Assembly: GCA_905221605.1 (NCBI GenBank)
Contig: CAJNDS010000230.1
Span: 60,001-124,000, forward strand
Origin: Symbiodinium natans
Lineage: Eukaryota > Sar > Dinophyceae > Suessiales > Symbiodiniaceae
DNA: 64,000 nt
Reading direction: 5' to 3'
Positions 11,051 to 21,195 of the stretch are shown piece after piece. A program made the translations under genes and the position numbers. Position 1 is the stretch's first letter. Each line of letters begins with the position of its first letter. The notes under the pieces are model-generated. The model was not told the origin of the DNA. It was given only the letters and a program-made list of their open reading frames with translations, and made no database searches.

Positions 11051-12022
11051 GGAGTGCTCCAGCTCCTGCACCTGCGCCTCGTGATGATGACAGCATCGTG
11101 AGCACACCCAACAAGAAATTGAGGCTGGAGTGATTGCAGCACGCAGCCGGGTGTGGCAAGTGCAGCTTCCGATGCACTCTGCAAGGCACTGCAAGGGTGA
11201 CACTGAAGTGGGTTACTCTGCAGTAGTTTTTGCTTCCTTTTCCTAAGCTGCGAAGCCGCTCTAAGCCCGCCCGGCCCGCCGCAAGTCGCTATTTGTTTGG
11301 CAATATTAGCACAAATCATCAGAAGTAGATATAACTTGTGCTTGTACATCACTTCGAAACTCATATCATATCCCACACCTGCCACCCTGCTCATCCCAGA
11401 TCAAAGTTGTGGTGGCACGCTGGCTTGCACGGCCGTGAAATGTTTCATTCCTTGCTGAGCCTGAAGGAAGGCCTGGATTCCGCTTGCCTGCAGCCTGGAA
11501 ACTCCAGCTAGATAGCGATTCAGGCTTGAGTGAGTGATGGCATCAGTGATGGCAGTACGCAGGCGGCCGTGGCAAGTGCAGTCTGCAAGAGTGACAGTGA
11601 AGCGTTACTCTCCGCAAAAGTTTTTGCTTCCTTTTGCTGAGCCGGGAAGCCGCTCTAAGCCCGCTCAGCCCGCCCTGAGTCGCTGTTTGTTTTGCAATTT
11701 TACCACAAAGGATCAAAAGTAGGTATAACTTGTACTTGCACATCACTTTGCCTCATATCCTCCACCTACCACCCTGCTCATCCCAGATCAAAGTTGTGGT
11801 GGCACGCGGGCTTGCGCACCCGTGAAATGTTGGATTCCTTGCGGAGCCTCAAGACCTGAAAAAAGGCCTGGATTCCACTGATTCCGCTTGCCTGCAGCCT
11901 GGAAATGGCAACTTGCAGATAGCGACGAAGGCTTGAGTGATTGCAGCACGCAGGCAGCTGCCAAGTGCAGTTTGCAAGGGTGACAGTGAAGGGTAACTCT
12001 GCGCAAGTTTTTGCTTCCTTTT
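11051..12022. repeat. Direct duplication, copy 1 (972 bp)
   Basis: Aligns without net gaps to 15515-16486 at an offset of 4,464 bp; I see about ten mismatches. The first 83 bp match the last coding bases and stop codon of the ORF ending at 15597. Copy 1 is therefore the tail of a related gene whose upstream part is missing here. The remainder is the ~400 bp repeat described separately. Confidence 0.85.
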
Positions 12023-12163
12023 TCTTCAGTCAGCTGTGTGAAAGAGATACATCTGGCAACTGCTTGGGCCTTCAGACTTCAGATTTTCTTCAGTCAGATT
12101 TTCTTCAGTCAGCTGTAATGACACACATCTGGCAACTGCCTTCGCTCCTTTCGTCAGTCAGCT

Positions 12164-13588
12164 ATGAGCAGCACAAGTGGTGACTTGGCTGGAAGCCACA
12201 AAGGACCCGTGGCCAGTTCGGGCTTTAGCTTCGCAGAGGGCAGCAAGTACGATCTTCAGCAGGCATTGCAGCAAGGACTTGGAGAAAATGCAGAAGAGGC
12301 TCAGGCAGCTCCCGGCGAAGCTGCTGTGTCAAATACAAGTGCTCGCGGCGGGGGGCAACGCACAGGCTCCAAGGAGTCCAAGGAGGTCAAGAACACAGAA
12401 GAGTGCAGGGCGTGCCCTGAGCCAAAAGCAAAGGGCTCTGCGTACTGCACAAAGCACAAGCGTGGCTTCCAGTGTATCTACAATAGGTGCTGTGCCAAGA
12501 ACAAGGACGGCACCTACAAAGATCCACAGAACGCCGAGAGGTTCCACAACATCTTTGGCACCGGCCGGGAGGCGGCCCCCAACCAGACCCTGGCCAACAA
12601 AGTCGTCATCGACTGGGTGGTGGAGAACCCCGAGGGCAAGGAGGGCAAGAAGCGGGGCAACGTGTGCCTGGCGAAGTATGTGGACAGAAGCTTCGCTCGG
12701 CTGTCGACGTCAAGGCTTGACGATGACATGCTCTGGGACCAGGAGATCTTCGTCAACAAGTTCCGGGCCTTGCGAGGGTGGAGCCAAGGATATGCGCAGA
12801 CCAAGTTCAAAGAGCTTGAGTCAGACCCGAACGTGTACAAGGACAGCAATGGCATGGGAGGCTCGGTGCGTGTGGCTGTGCCACCCAGTTGGACTGGCGA
12901 GGAGCGTCAGCGCCGAGGCCGAGAGATCGGGCAGGAGAGGCAGCTGGAGAAGAGCAGCAAGAAAGCGCTGAGCGACGCGGACAGCAAAAAGGTCGAGGAA
13001 GAGATCGCCGGAGGAGGCTTCCGGTTGATGGACGTCTCCGCGCTCCAGTCTTCCTGCCAGTCATGGGTGGCCCCGTTGCCAGCTTCCGCCATTACAAACT
13101 TGGAGGACAGCTCCGAGTCAAGAACTGCGTTGAAGTTGGTGGAAGCAGCTGCCATGGACGCTGCTGCTGGCCAGAGCAGCTCGCCGCAAAGGGCAGCCGA
13201 GAAAGATGAGAAGCCTTCGACACCCACCAAGGCTGAAGACAATGAGAAGGACAAGCAGGAAGGCAGTTCCCAGAAAGACTTGGACTTGAAGCGCTTGAAG
13301 CTTTCCCGCACAGCTGATAGCAGTGCAAAAGACGCCTTGAAGAAGCTTGAAGAGGCAGTGCGAAAAGGCTACCAAACCGTGCTGAGCAGCGATGTGGAGG
13401 ATGAAGATTTGCAACTGCTGCTGAGGGAGCGTGCCCAGATTTGCATGCATGTGCTGGGTTCAGCACCAGCACCTACACCCACGGAGGAGGCCGCTTCAGG
13501 CGAGCAGCTGTGTGCCTTGAAGATGATCGAGTACGATGTGGAGGACGCTAGTGGCAAAAGCAGCACATGGTCGCACATGAGCCAGTAA
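12164..13588 (+). CDS. Cys/His-cluster protein, unrecognised (474 aa)
   Basis: Intact ORF from an ATG. The N-terminus (about 1-80) is Ser/Gly/Ala-rich and probably disordered. Residues about 84-110 hold a compact Cys/His cluster (CRACPEP, YCTKHKR, CIYNRCC) that could bind one or two zinc ions. A conserved-looking block follows (about 125-225), then a highly charged Lys/Glu/Ser-rich region and a helical segment (about 385-425). I know no named family for it. It lies 360 bp upstream of another ORF on the same strand. GT dinucleotides near its 3' end and a CCAG/GAG acceptor at about 13975 would allow the two ORFs to be exons of one gene, but the exact junction cannot be settled by eye. Confidence 0.55.
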   Translation: MSSTSGDLAGSHKGPVASSGFSFAEGSKYDLQQALQQGLGENAEEAQAAPGEAAVSNTSARGGGQRTGSKESKEVKNTEECRACPEPKAKGSAYCTKHKRGFQCIYNRCCAKNKDGTYKDPQNAERFHNIFGTGREAAPNQTLANKVVIDWVVENPEGKEGKKRGNVCLAKYVDRSFARLSTSRLDDDMLWDQEIFVNKFRALRGWSQGYAQTKFKELESDPNVYKDSNGMGGSVRVAVPPSWTGEERQRRGREIGQERQLEKSSKKALSDADSKKVEEEIAGGGFRLMDVSALQSSCQSWVAPLPASAITNLEDSSESRTALKLVEAAAMDAAAGQSSSPQRAAEKDEKPSTPTKAEDNEKDKQEGSSQKDLDLKRLKLSRTADSSAKDALKKLEEAVRKGYQTVLSSDVEDEDLQLLLRERAQICMHVLGSAPAPTPTEEAASGEQLCALKMIEYDVEDASGKSSTWSHMSQ

Positions 13589-13948
13589 CATGAAGGTTTT
13601 TTTCTGGCTGCGCTTGTTGTAGCTGCAACATTCCAGGGTTCATGTGTTCACTTTCAGTCGCATTCCTGTCTTAGTCAGTGTCATACCGATGGTTCAAAAA
13701 TCGTTTGCAACTACAAAATGTCTGCTGAGCTGTAACATTCCAGGGCTCGTGTTCTGGAATGCGTTGTTTTGCTCACATTCAAGCATTTGCAAACAATATT
13801 TTGCAACTGGGAAGCTCGAACAAGTAAAGCTCGAGTTCTGGCAAAGTGTTGTTGTCGGTTTAGATGCTGTGATTGCTGGCCTGACATTCCTGCTTGTCCA
13901 AACTCCTTGACGACATTCCATCCCAGCATGTGTGATTTTACTTTGTAG
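13589..13948. other. Spacer or intron between two ORFs
   Basis: About 360 bp, T-rich. A repeated ACATTCCAGGG word occurs at 13628 and 13734, and a pyrimidine-rich stretch ends in TTTGTAG at 13942-13948. It could be an intron joining the flanking ORFs or a plain intergenic gap. Confidence 0.4.
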
Positions 13949-15597
13949 TGCAACATCAGCCCATCCGCCAGGAGACATGGACGCTTCCAAACTTTGTGCG
14001 TGCATCAGAGGATGTGGGCGCATCAGAAGCTGAAGCGCGAGTCCTGTGGGGTTTGATCATGAAGAAGGGCAAGCCAGATGCAACTGAAGCAGAAATGCGA
14101 GATGAGGCCCTGCAACTGTGCCTTCGCAAATCGGCAAGGTTTGCGGAGAAGACAAAAACACATGCAGAGCACATGAAGGCTGAATTTGATGCTGCTGGCC
14201 CCTCTGCGTCTTGGCTGCTGAAGCACCCGATGGCTGAAGGCTTCACGCAAGCAGAGGCGTTGCAGCATGCCATCGAGGCCCTGAAAGGCAAGCTTCCCAT
14301 GGAGAAGGCCAGCCTTCAGACGCAACAATGCATCCTGAATGCCACCCGCCTCATGAAAACTGCAGCAAGCGAGAAGGAGCTGGATGAGATGATGGATGGT
14401 GTCAAAACGCAAGTGGTGTTGCTCAACCAGTTGGTCAACAGCATGCGAGCTGCCACATCCGAGCTCAGCACCCTGGTGAAGCGTCGGAAAACAATTCGTG
14501 AGAAAGCTCAGGAGAAGAAAAAAACAGAAGTCCTGAAGGCTCAGCAGGAGCAGGGTGACTTGGAGAAGCTCCGTTTGCAGAAGAAGAGGAAGATGGATCC
14601 CTTCCACTTGGATTTTGCAAAGGTGGGCCTTCGGTCCTGCGTGACACTTCCCACGCCGTCGTCTGCAACCGAAGATCATTTTGCTGCCCCTTGGCTGTTG
14701 GAAGGTTACGCGCAAGTTGGAAATTTGTGCACTACAGATGGTACCCAGCTGGCAGCTACGCTGGAACGGTGGAAGAAGCTATTTCCTGAGACCAAGCAAT
14801 GCAAAAGCCACGGTGCAGTGATTGCTCCGCTGGCTCCAGGCATGGGCCACGACGAGCCTGGTTTGCTGGCATTGTGTGCCGCCCTGGCGCCAGAAAGTAT
14901 TGACAATGTGTTTCCGCGATACTCCGCAGCAGTGTCCACATGGTTCCTCTATGGTGAGTCGGACATGATGATTGCCACCGACTTCGAAGCAGAGATGCTG
15001 GGATGCTTGCGTGTCCAGCTTGGTGGGGTGACACAGTTCTATGGAATGCCGCTGACTGCCATCATGGATGCCATGCAGAACCCGAGGCTCAAGAGTGGAG
15101 ATGAGTTCAAGTCCTTTCTGTCACAGATGACACAGGAAAGGCTGCAGCTCATTGCCGAGAAGAAGCTCCAATTCGTGCATGGCTGCGTGCGTGGCGGGCA
15201 GGTTCTGGTCATCCCACCCGGCTGGGTGATGTCGTACGCAAGTGTTGGAGACGGCCCCGAGCACTTTGCTTTCGGGTTGAGAAAGTCGTTTTTGTCACGC
15301 TGGAGCCTGGGCAGAGCAAAAGCTCAATATGATATGTGTCTCAGCATGAACATCAGCGAGAAGAACTGGATCCAGTTCCTCGAGACGCTGGTGGATGTGG
15401 AGCTGAAAGTGTTACCTTCGTCTGGTGGCAAAACAGCAAAGGTTCCTGAGCTCAGTGCTGCCGCAGCGCGTCCAGCAGCTGCAGGCACCGTTGGTTCCAG
15501 TTCGAGTGCCCAAGGGAGTGCTCCAGCTCCTGCACCTGCGCCTCGTGATGATGACAGCATCGTGAGCACACCCAACAAGAAATTGAGGCTGGAGTGA
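13949..15597 (+). CDS. Coiled-coil protein with cupin-like segment, unrecognised
   Basis: Open frame of about 549 codons. No ATG lies at its left edge, which follows a TTTGTAG acceptor-like site; the first in-frame ATG is at about 14059, so it is probably a 3' exon. Residues about 150-225 are strongly helical and charged (KRRKTIREKAQEKKK), consistent with a coiled coil. Around residues 405-445 a GQVLVIPPGWVMSY stretch resembles the strand-turn of cupin/JmjC folds, but I see no complete metal-binding set, so this is only a hint. The tail is Ala/Pro/Ser-rich and ends in a basic KKLRLE. The last 83 bases belong to the 972 bp duplication. Confidence 0.5.
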
Positions 15598-16486
15598 TTG
15601 CAGCACGCAGCCGGGTGTGGCAAGTGCAGCTTCCGATGCACTCTGCAAGGCACTGCAAGGGTGACACTGAAGTGGGTTACTCTGCAGTAGTTTTTGCTTC
15701 CTTTTCCTAAGCTGCGAAGCCGCTCTAAGCCCGCCCGGCCCGCCGCAAGTCGCTATTTGTTTGGCAATATTAGCACAAATCATCAGAAGTAGATATAACT
15801 TGTGCTTGTACATCACTTCGAAACTCATATCATATCCCACACCTGCCACCCTGCTCATCCCAGATCAAAGTTGTGGTGGCACGCTGGCTTGCACGGCTGT
15901 GAAATGTTTCATTCCTTGCTGAGCCTGAAGGAAGGCCTGGATTCCGCTTGCCTGCAGCCTGGAAACTCCAGCTAGATAGCGATTCAGGCTTGAGTGAGTG
16001 ATGGCATCAGTGATGGCAGTACGCAGGCGGCCGTGGCAAGTGCAGTCTGCAAGAGTGACAGTGAAGCGTTACTCTCCGCAAAAGTTTTTGCTTCCTTTTG
16101 CTGAGCCGGGAAGCCGCTCTAAGCCCGCTCAGCCCGCCCTGAGTCGCTGTTTGTTTTGCAATTTTACCACAAAGGATCAAAAGTAGGTATAACTTGTACT
16201 TGCACATCACTTTGCCTCATATCCTCCACCTACCACCCTGCTCATCCCAGATCAAAGTTGTGGTGGCACGCGGGCTTGCGCGCCCGTGAAATGTTGGATT
16301 CCTTGCTGAGCCTCAAGACCTCAAAAAAGGCCTGGATTCCGCTGATTCCGCTTGCCTGCAGCCTGGAAATGGCAACTTGCAGATAGCGACGAAGGCTTGA
16401 GTGATTGCAGCACGCAGGCAGCTGGCAAGTGCAGCTTGCAAGGGTGACAGTGAAGGGTTACTCTGCGCAAGTTTTTGCTTCCTTTT
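15515..16486. repeat. Direct duplication, copy 2 (972 bp)
   Basis: Partner of 11051-12022, about 99% identical by eye. It starts inside the final codons of the upstream ORF and continues through its 3' flank. The 4,464 bp spacing fits a tandem segmental duplication of a gene unit that was later truncated on its left side. Confidence 0.85.
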
Positions 16487-16760
16487 GCTGAGCTGGCAAG
16501 CCGCTCTAAGCCCACCCAGCCCAGCCTAAGTCGCTGTTTGTTTAGCAATATTACCGCAAATGATCAAAATGAGATATAACTGGTACTTGTACATCACTTC
16601 GAAACTCCTACCACCCTGCTCATCCAATATCAAAGTTGTGGTGGCACGCTGGCTTGCACGGCTGTGAAATGTTTCATTCCTTGCTGAGCCTGTTGAGCCT
16701 GAAGAAAGGCCTGGATCTCGCTGCAGCCTGGAAACGCCAACTTGCAGATGCGAAGATACC
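15598..16760. repeat. Tandem ~400 bp repeat units downstream of the ORF
   Basis: Three head-to-tail units start near 15600, 16009 and 16404. Each opens with a GCAGCACGCAGGC-like word, then GTGACAGTGAAG, TTTTTGCTTCCTTTT and AAGCCGCTCTAAGCCC, and later TCAAAGTTGTGGTGGCACG. The same array, with the third unit cut short, lies in the first duplication copy (11135-12022). It looks non-coding. Confidence 0.8.
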
Positions 16761-16919
16761 GTGATGTCTGATGTGAGATCCATGCAGCCTGAAACGGCAA
16801 CTTGCAGATGCGAAGATAGCGTGATGTCTGAAACATGTCATTGGAGAATGACGTCGCGTTGCGATGCACTGCTGTGCGTTTCCACAAGTTTGTTTGCAAT
16901 AAGTTTCAGCTGTGGACAC

Positions 16920-16953
16920 ACTCTCTCTCGAGTCTCTCTCTCTTGTATGTTTA

Positions 16954-17037
<84 letters not shown>
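16920..17037. repeat. (CT)n microsatellite
   Basis: About 118 bp of CT dinucleotides, interrupted near its left end. It generates spurious Ser-Leu and Glu-Arg ORFs on both strands. Confidence 0.95.
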
Positions 17038-17039
<2 letters not shown>

Positions 17040-17138
17040 GCGAAATAAGAAGCAGCAACATGGGGTTGAATTGGGCCAGTTGGGCAGAGGCAGAGGTTTG
17101 GGATGGGGGCTGGGGGTGTGTGCGGCGCTGCGGGTGGA

Positions 17139-17310
17139 GGTGGGCAGCTGGGGGTGAGGCAATGGACAGGTTTGTTGTATGGTTCCCAGATTTGACGTCA
17201 CGCGCCCAAAATGGAACGTCCTAAACCTCGGGCAGCTGGGGTGAGGCAATGGAAAGGGTTGTGTCCAGATTTGACGTCACATGCCCAAAGTGGAACGTCA
17301 TGAACCTCGT
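17139..17310. repeat. Two tandem ~85 bp units with a TGACGTCA palindrome
   Basis: Both units contain GCAGCTGGGG.TGAGGCAATGGA, then CAGATTTGACGTCAC and GCCCAAA.TGGAACGTC. Each includes the 8 bp palindrome TGACGTCA, a CRE-type site in other eukaryotes; no function is shown here. The rest of 17311-17786 shows no gene. Confidence 0.6.
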
Positions 17311-18290
17311 GCTCTCATACTGTTACTGAACCTGTGCCAGAAGAGCATGGAGGTTTCGGCCTGTCTGTCTTTGCTGCCCCATTTCCCTCCGCTCCGACAA
17401 CAGTTTACCGACAACAGGGCACAGGGCACAGGGCATGACAGGACTGAAAGCTGTCATTGGAAGTTGCCAAGTTTTAAGGGGCATAGATAAAACGTTCTTT
17501 TTGAAATGATCCTCATTGTTCGTATCTTTCCTGTACTTTTCCGGACACGTCTATGCTCCTGCAAGCTCTCAGAAAGGACACACATCACTGAAATGCAGAG
17601 GTGTATGCTTGCAACAGGGACTGATCTTGAAGTCTTCCGCATGAACAGCTTTTCTTGTTTTGTGAGCTGACATGTCAGGTTTTGACTTTGAAAAACGTCT
17701 CTTCTAGTTCAGGCTCCTGGCCCCCCCCCCTGCAGATCCAGAGCGGTTTTTTGTAGACAGAAGTCAAGAGAAGAAGGTTTACCAAGATGACTGGATGTGG
17801 TTTTCTGGATGAGAGTTCTTTGCAGTGCAGTTCTTCTACTTTGTGCAGGGCTTGTTACCGCAGAAGGTTGGTTGTTGATAATGAATGTGAAAGTAGAGGC
17901 AGCAAGAAGCAGTACAGAGAAGCTCGTTCTGTTAAAGCCGCCAAATTCGATTTCCCTCCTGACCTGAAGACTATTGCCTTGGAGGATTCAATTGGAAGCA
18001 GCAAGAATGTGCATGTGAGAAGAGAGAGAGAAGAGACAGAACATGTGGAGCTCATGTCCTTCAGTTTGCAGCGTCGTCAAACCAAAGAAGCCCCAATAAT
18101 TAAGACAACGAAGAAAACTACAACCTCGAGATTGTGAAGTACATGATCGCAGGATTCGAAGCTTCGACATCACGAATTTGAAGATTGAGGTGAAAAGATG
18201 GTATGAAGGTACAAGAAGATTCCTTCGAAGCCTTGAGTCGAGCTACGCCCCTGAGATCTCAGTCATGTTTCACAAGCAGAAGGAATTTTC

Positions 18291-19194
18291 GTGTTAATGA
18301 TCGTGATGTGCACCCCGATTGGTTTGGTTACAGCAAGGCTGGTAGCGAGAGAGTATAACAACTCGAAGCGAGAAGATGTTTTCAGCCCAGCTACCTCTCC
18401 GTTGTTGACGAAGCTGATTCCAATTTTGGCATGGCAAATCGATGGAGTATTTCGCTTGACATTAAAGATGCATTTTTGCAGGTTCCCCAGAAGAGACCTG
18501 CACACTGCAAGATTCCACGAGGAAAAGGAAGTTAAGCAGTACATGGAATGGAAGCCAAATGCTGGCGACTTGGTCGTGTCCTTCCTGAACAAAGAGATGC
18601 TAGTCTTCTGTGGAGCGAATTTTGTGCAGAACTTTTGCAGCAAGAAGGCTATGAGAAAAGCATTTGCGAACCCAGCATTGCTTGATCAAGAACGGCAAGG
18701 TCGTATCCGTTTGCATCGTACATGTCGATGACCTTCAAGTAGCAGGAAAAGCAGCAGTGGTGAAGCCCGTCCTCGAAGCCTTGGCGAAGAAAGTGAAGCT
18801 ACAAGTAGAAGGACCTTTTCTGACAGAAGAAGATTATCGCCTTGGATCGAGAAGAGAGAAAGCTACCCCTACAGCAGGAAATGTGCAGAACACCGATGAG
18901 ACAAAAGAGCTGGACGAGAGCAAGAAGAATGTGTACCGAAGTTGTGTTGGTATACTGCTATATCTTGCCCAAGATCGTCCTGACATCCAGTATGCAGTCC
19001 GAAATTTGGCAACTGGAATGAAGGTTCCTACGCAGAAGAAGCAGAAAGAGCTCGAGCATTGCGCGTTGTATCTGAAGAAGACTGCAGGCTACGCGGTTTG
19101 CTACACAGCAGGGAGACCTGGAACGGCAACCCTGCAAAGAAGCAAGAATCTGGAGCAGGATTCCGAGAATGAGAATGAGAAGAGCATCGAGAGT
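18291..19194 (+). pseudogene. Copia reverse transcriptase remnant
   Basis: Frame-shifted pieces of a Ty1/copia RT. RLVAREYNNSKREDVFSPAT lies near 18335. An altered LDIKDAFLQVP-like block is visible in another frame near 18455. VHVDDLQVAGKAAV at 18722 is the catalytic V-D-D region, and YRSCVGILLYLAQDRPDIQY near 18931 is the copia RT C-terminal block. At least two frame changes break it, so it cannot make a full enzyme as it stands. Confidence 0.85.
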
Positions 19195-19565
19195 GGCATT
19201 CACGCTGCATAGGCCGTTTCTGGTAACTTCTTGCAACCAGAGCATTCTCGTTGCCAAGTGCTTGATACGACCAACACCTTGCCGGTGTACAATGCCACGC
19301 GCTGCACTGCTGTCTGTGTACGCCTTCATTCGCGCTGCTTTGCCAGAAAGGAACTCTACGGCTTCTCGAATGCCAATTCCTTCTGCGACAGCACCAGTGA
19401 GTGCGTAGTACTCGGACTCGCCACTGGAAAGTGCCACAGTTTTCTGCGTTCTTGAGTAAGAAAACGCACACTGGCCGTCCAGGAAGATGACTCCTCCTGA
19501 TACAGATTTCCGGCTGCTCTTGTTGCCGGCCCAGTCGGCATCAGAAAATACTTCGACCAGGTGAC
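19195..19565 (-). pseudogene. Copia RNase H, inverted within the element
   Basis: On the minus strand an open frame carries the complete copia RNase H signature: VFSDADWAGNKSSRKSVSGG, then ALSSGESEYYAL, then YTDSSAARGIVHRQG and KHLATRMLWLQE. The acidic residues of SDADW, SSGES and TDSSA are all present. The RT upstream and the NPADLGTKPL block downstream (19584) are on the plus strand. These are exactly the sequences that should flank this domain, so this ~370 bp segment has been flipped in place. Confidence 0.85.
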
Positions 19566-20214
19566 GGCAGTGAGCACTGTTTTCAACCCCGCTGATTTGG
19601 GAACAAAGCCCCTCAACGCATCGAGAATGAAGCTACTTTTGAACATCCTTCAAGTTCATGATGACCGAGAAGCAATCGGTCGTGAAGACCGAATGGCCGC
19701 AGAAAGCACAGCTACAGTCAGAAGATTGACAAAGGTATCCGGAAGCAGACTTGGTTTGACGTTATTGTCAGCTTTTGGTTTTGCAGTTGAATCTGCAGGT
19801 CAGCAAGAAGGAGATTTTGTAGCACGAAGATATTTTTGCATGCAGTTGATGAGTTTTGTGTTTGGCCCGTTTTCTACAGCTCAAGAGCCACCTCAAGAAC
19901 TTCAAGAAGGTGAACAAGAAGTTTTACATGGTCACAGCAGCAACAGCAGCATGAAGTTTTCACATGTTTTCACGAGCATGCCTGAGCTTGAGATGTTGAT
20001 GCCCGTGTGCATGGCTGTGATTGTTGTCCTGGTGACGATCATTGTCTACTTGGCAGTGAACCAGAAGAAGAAGGGTGAGAAAGAAGAGAAGCCCAAAGAA
20101 GAGAAGCCTGAAGGTGAAGTCACAAAGAAGAAAGAAGAAGAAGAAGATAAAGCGAAGAGCTCGCAAGGTGCCCTCGAAGACGACGAGACCGTGAAGAAGA
20201 TCTTGCGCAAATGA
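19566..20214 (+). CDS. Copia Pol C-terminal end with membrane segment and charged tail
   Basis: Begins with VSTVFNPADLGTKPLNASRM, the usual end of a copia RNase H. It continues about 200 residues past the point where most copia Pol proteins stop. This extension includes a strong hydrophobic stretch (about residues 142-162, PVCMAVIVVLVTIIVYLAV), followed by a Lys/Glu-rich tail. A single-pass membrane segment is plausible. It could be a lineage-specific extension or a fusion with unrelated sequence. Confidence 0.6.
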
Positions 20215-21183
20215 CGGTCGTCAAGAGGCTCCTGTTCGAGTGCCAGACCATGAGTCTGGCAAACTTGAAGGCCACCGAGGAACAGCAGCCGGACTCAGTT
20301 CTACGTAAGCTGCCAGGAGCTGAGAGAGCCCAGCGCCTGGAATTGCAGGCTCAAAGGCTGGGCGGACTCTCGATTGAGCATGACTTGGAGCCCGCCTTTT
20401 CAGTCTATGATGCTGTGTCGACACAGGTAGAGCAAGGGTCGCTGAAATACCTTCACCCGAGCAAGATCCCCCACGCGTCGCCAACTTGTGTTGGACGCTT
20501 CGGGGGACGGCCTCTCGGTTCAGGACAAATCCTCTAAAGTCGAGGCCCAGTTGGGGTCAGACATGGCGACTTACAGGGCGTTGCAAAGAAGGGGTCTGGC
20601 CTACGACCTCGTTGGCATTTTGAGTTTCAAGGTGCACGAGAAATGGCTTCAGAAGGCCTTTGCTACCTTGCAGACCCTAGCGCTTCAACCGTCCGACGCT
20701 GCAGCAGGTCCTGCGAGCAGATCGGGCCTTGTGGATGGAGCTTGGCAGCAAACAGCCGACCCTGACAAGGGCAGCGGCGAACGCGCCGCTCGCGGACGCC
20801 CGGTGCTTAGATCAAGTCTTCCTGGAAGCCACCAACACGGTTGCAGTCAATTTTCACTTCATGCCAACACCTCGTGCGGAAGGGTTCACAGATAAAGGCG
20901 GCAAAGGCACGGGCAAGGGCCCCAAGCGTTGGGGCGATGGAAAGGGGTATGGGCAATGGAAATATCAGAGGACCGACAAAGGGGACAAGGGCCAGGGAGG
21001 CAAATCAGGTTTCAAGGGAGCCCGCCTCCCCGCGAAGGGCTTTGTTTTGGCTTCAACCTAGGACAGTGCAAGGATGCCCCATTGGGGGGCAGATGCGCAC
21101 GGGGCAGACATGTATGTTGTCACCCAGGTTGCTTCCGGAAGCATCCCTTTTCTGAGCACAAGGGCTCAGGCCAGGCAGCCTGA
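20200..21183 (+). pseudogene. Truncated Gag of DIRS-B
   Basis: Homologous by eye to residues about 75-400 of the intact Gag at 30489: VKRLLFECQTMSLANLK corresponds to VRRLMFEAQNLSVADMK. The protein is spread over three frames. The C-terminal Cys/His-rich knuckle region near 21040-21170 (FGFNLGQCKDAPLGGRCARG, HVCCHPGCF) corresponds to the intact Gag zinc region. Confidence 0.75.
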
Positions 21184-21195
21184 AAGAACGCCCCG

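Larger units (their letters stand above)
17787..20214 (+). mobile_element. Ty1/copia-type retrotransposon relic
   Basis: Pol fragments of a copia-like element, with several frame changes and no long terminal repeats that I can find. The order is: a degenerate upstream coding piece (17787-18137), reverse transcriptase (18291-19194), an inverted RNase H segment (19195-19565), then the element's C-terminal coding end (19566-20214). The 3' end runs directly into the truncated Gag of DIRS-B without an LTR, so this is a rearranged chimera. Confidence 0.8.

Noticed and set aside
11051-16486. 972 bp repeats as LTRs of a retrotransposon
   Set aside because: No TG...CA ends, no primer-binding site, no RT between them, and the repeat contains the 3' end of an ORF plus satellite units.
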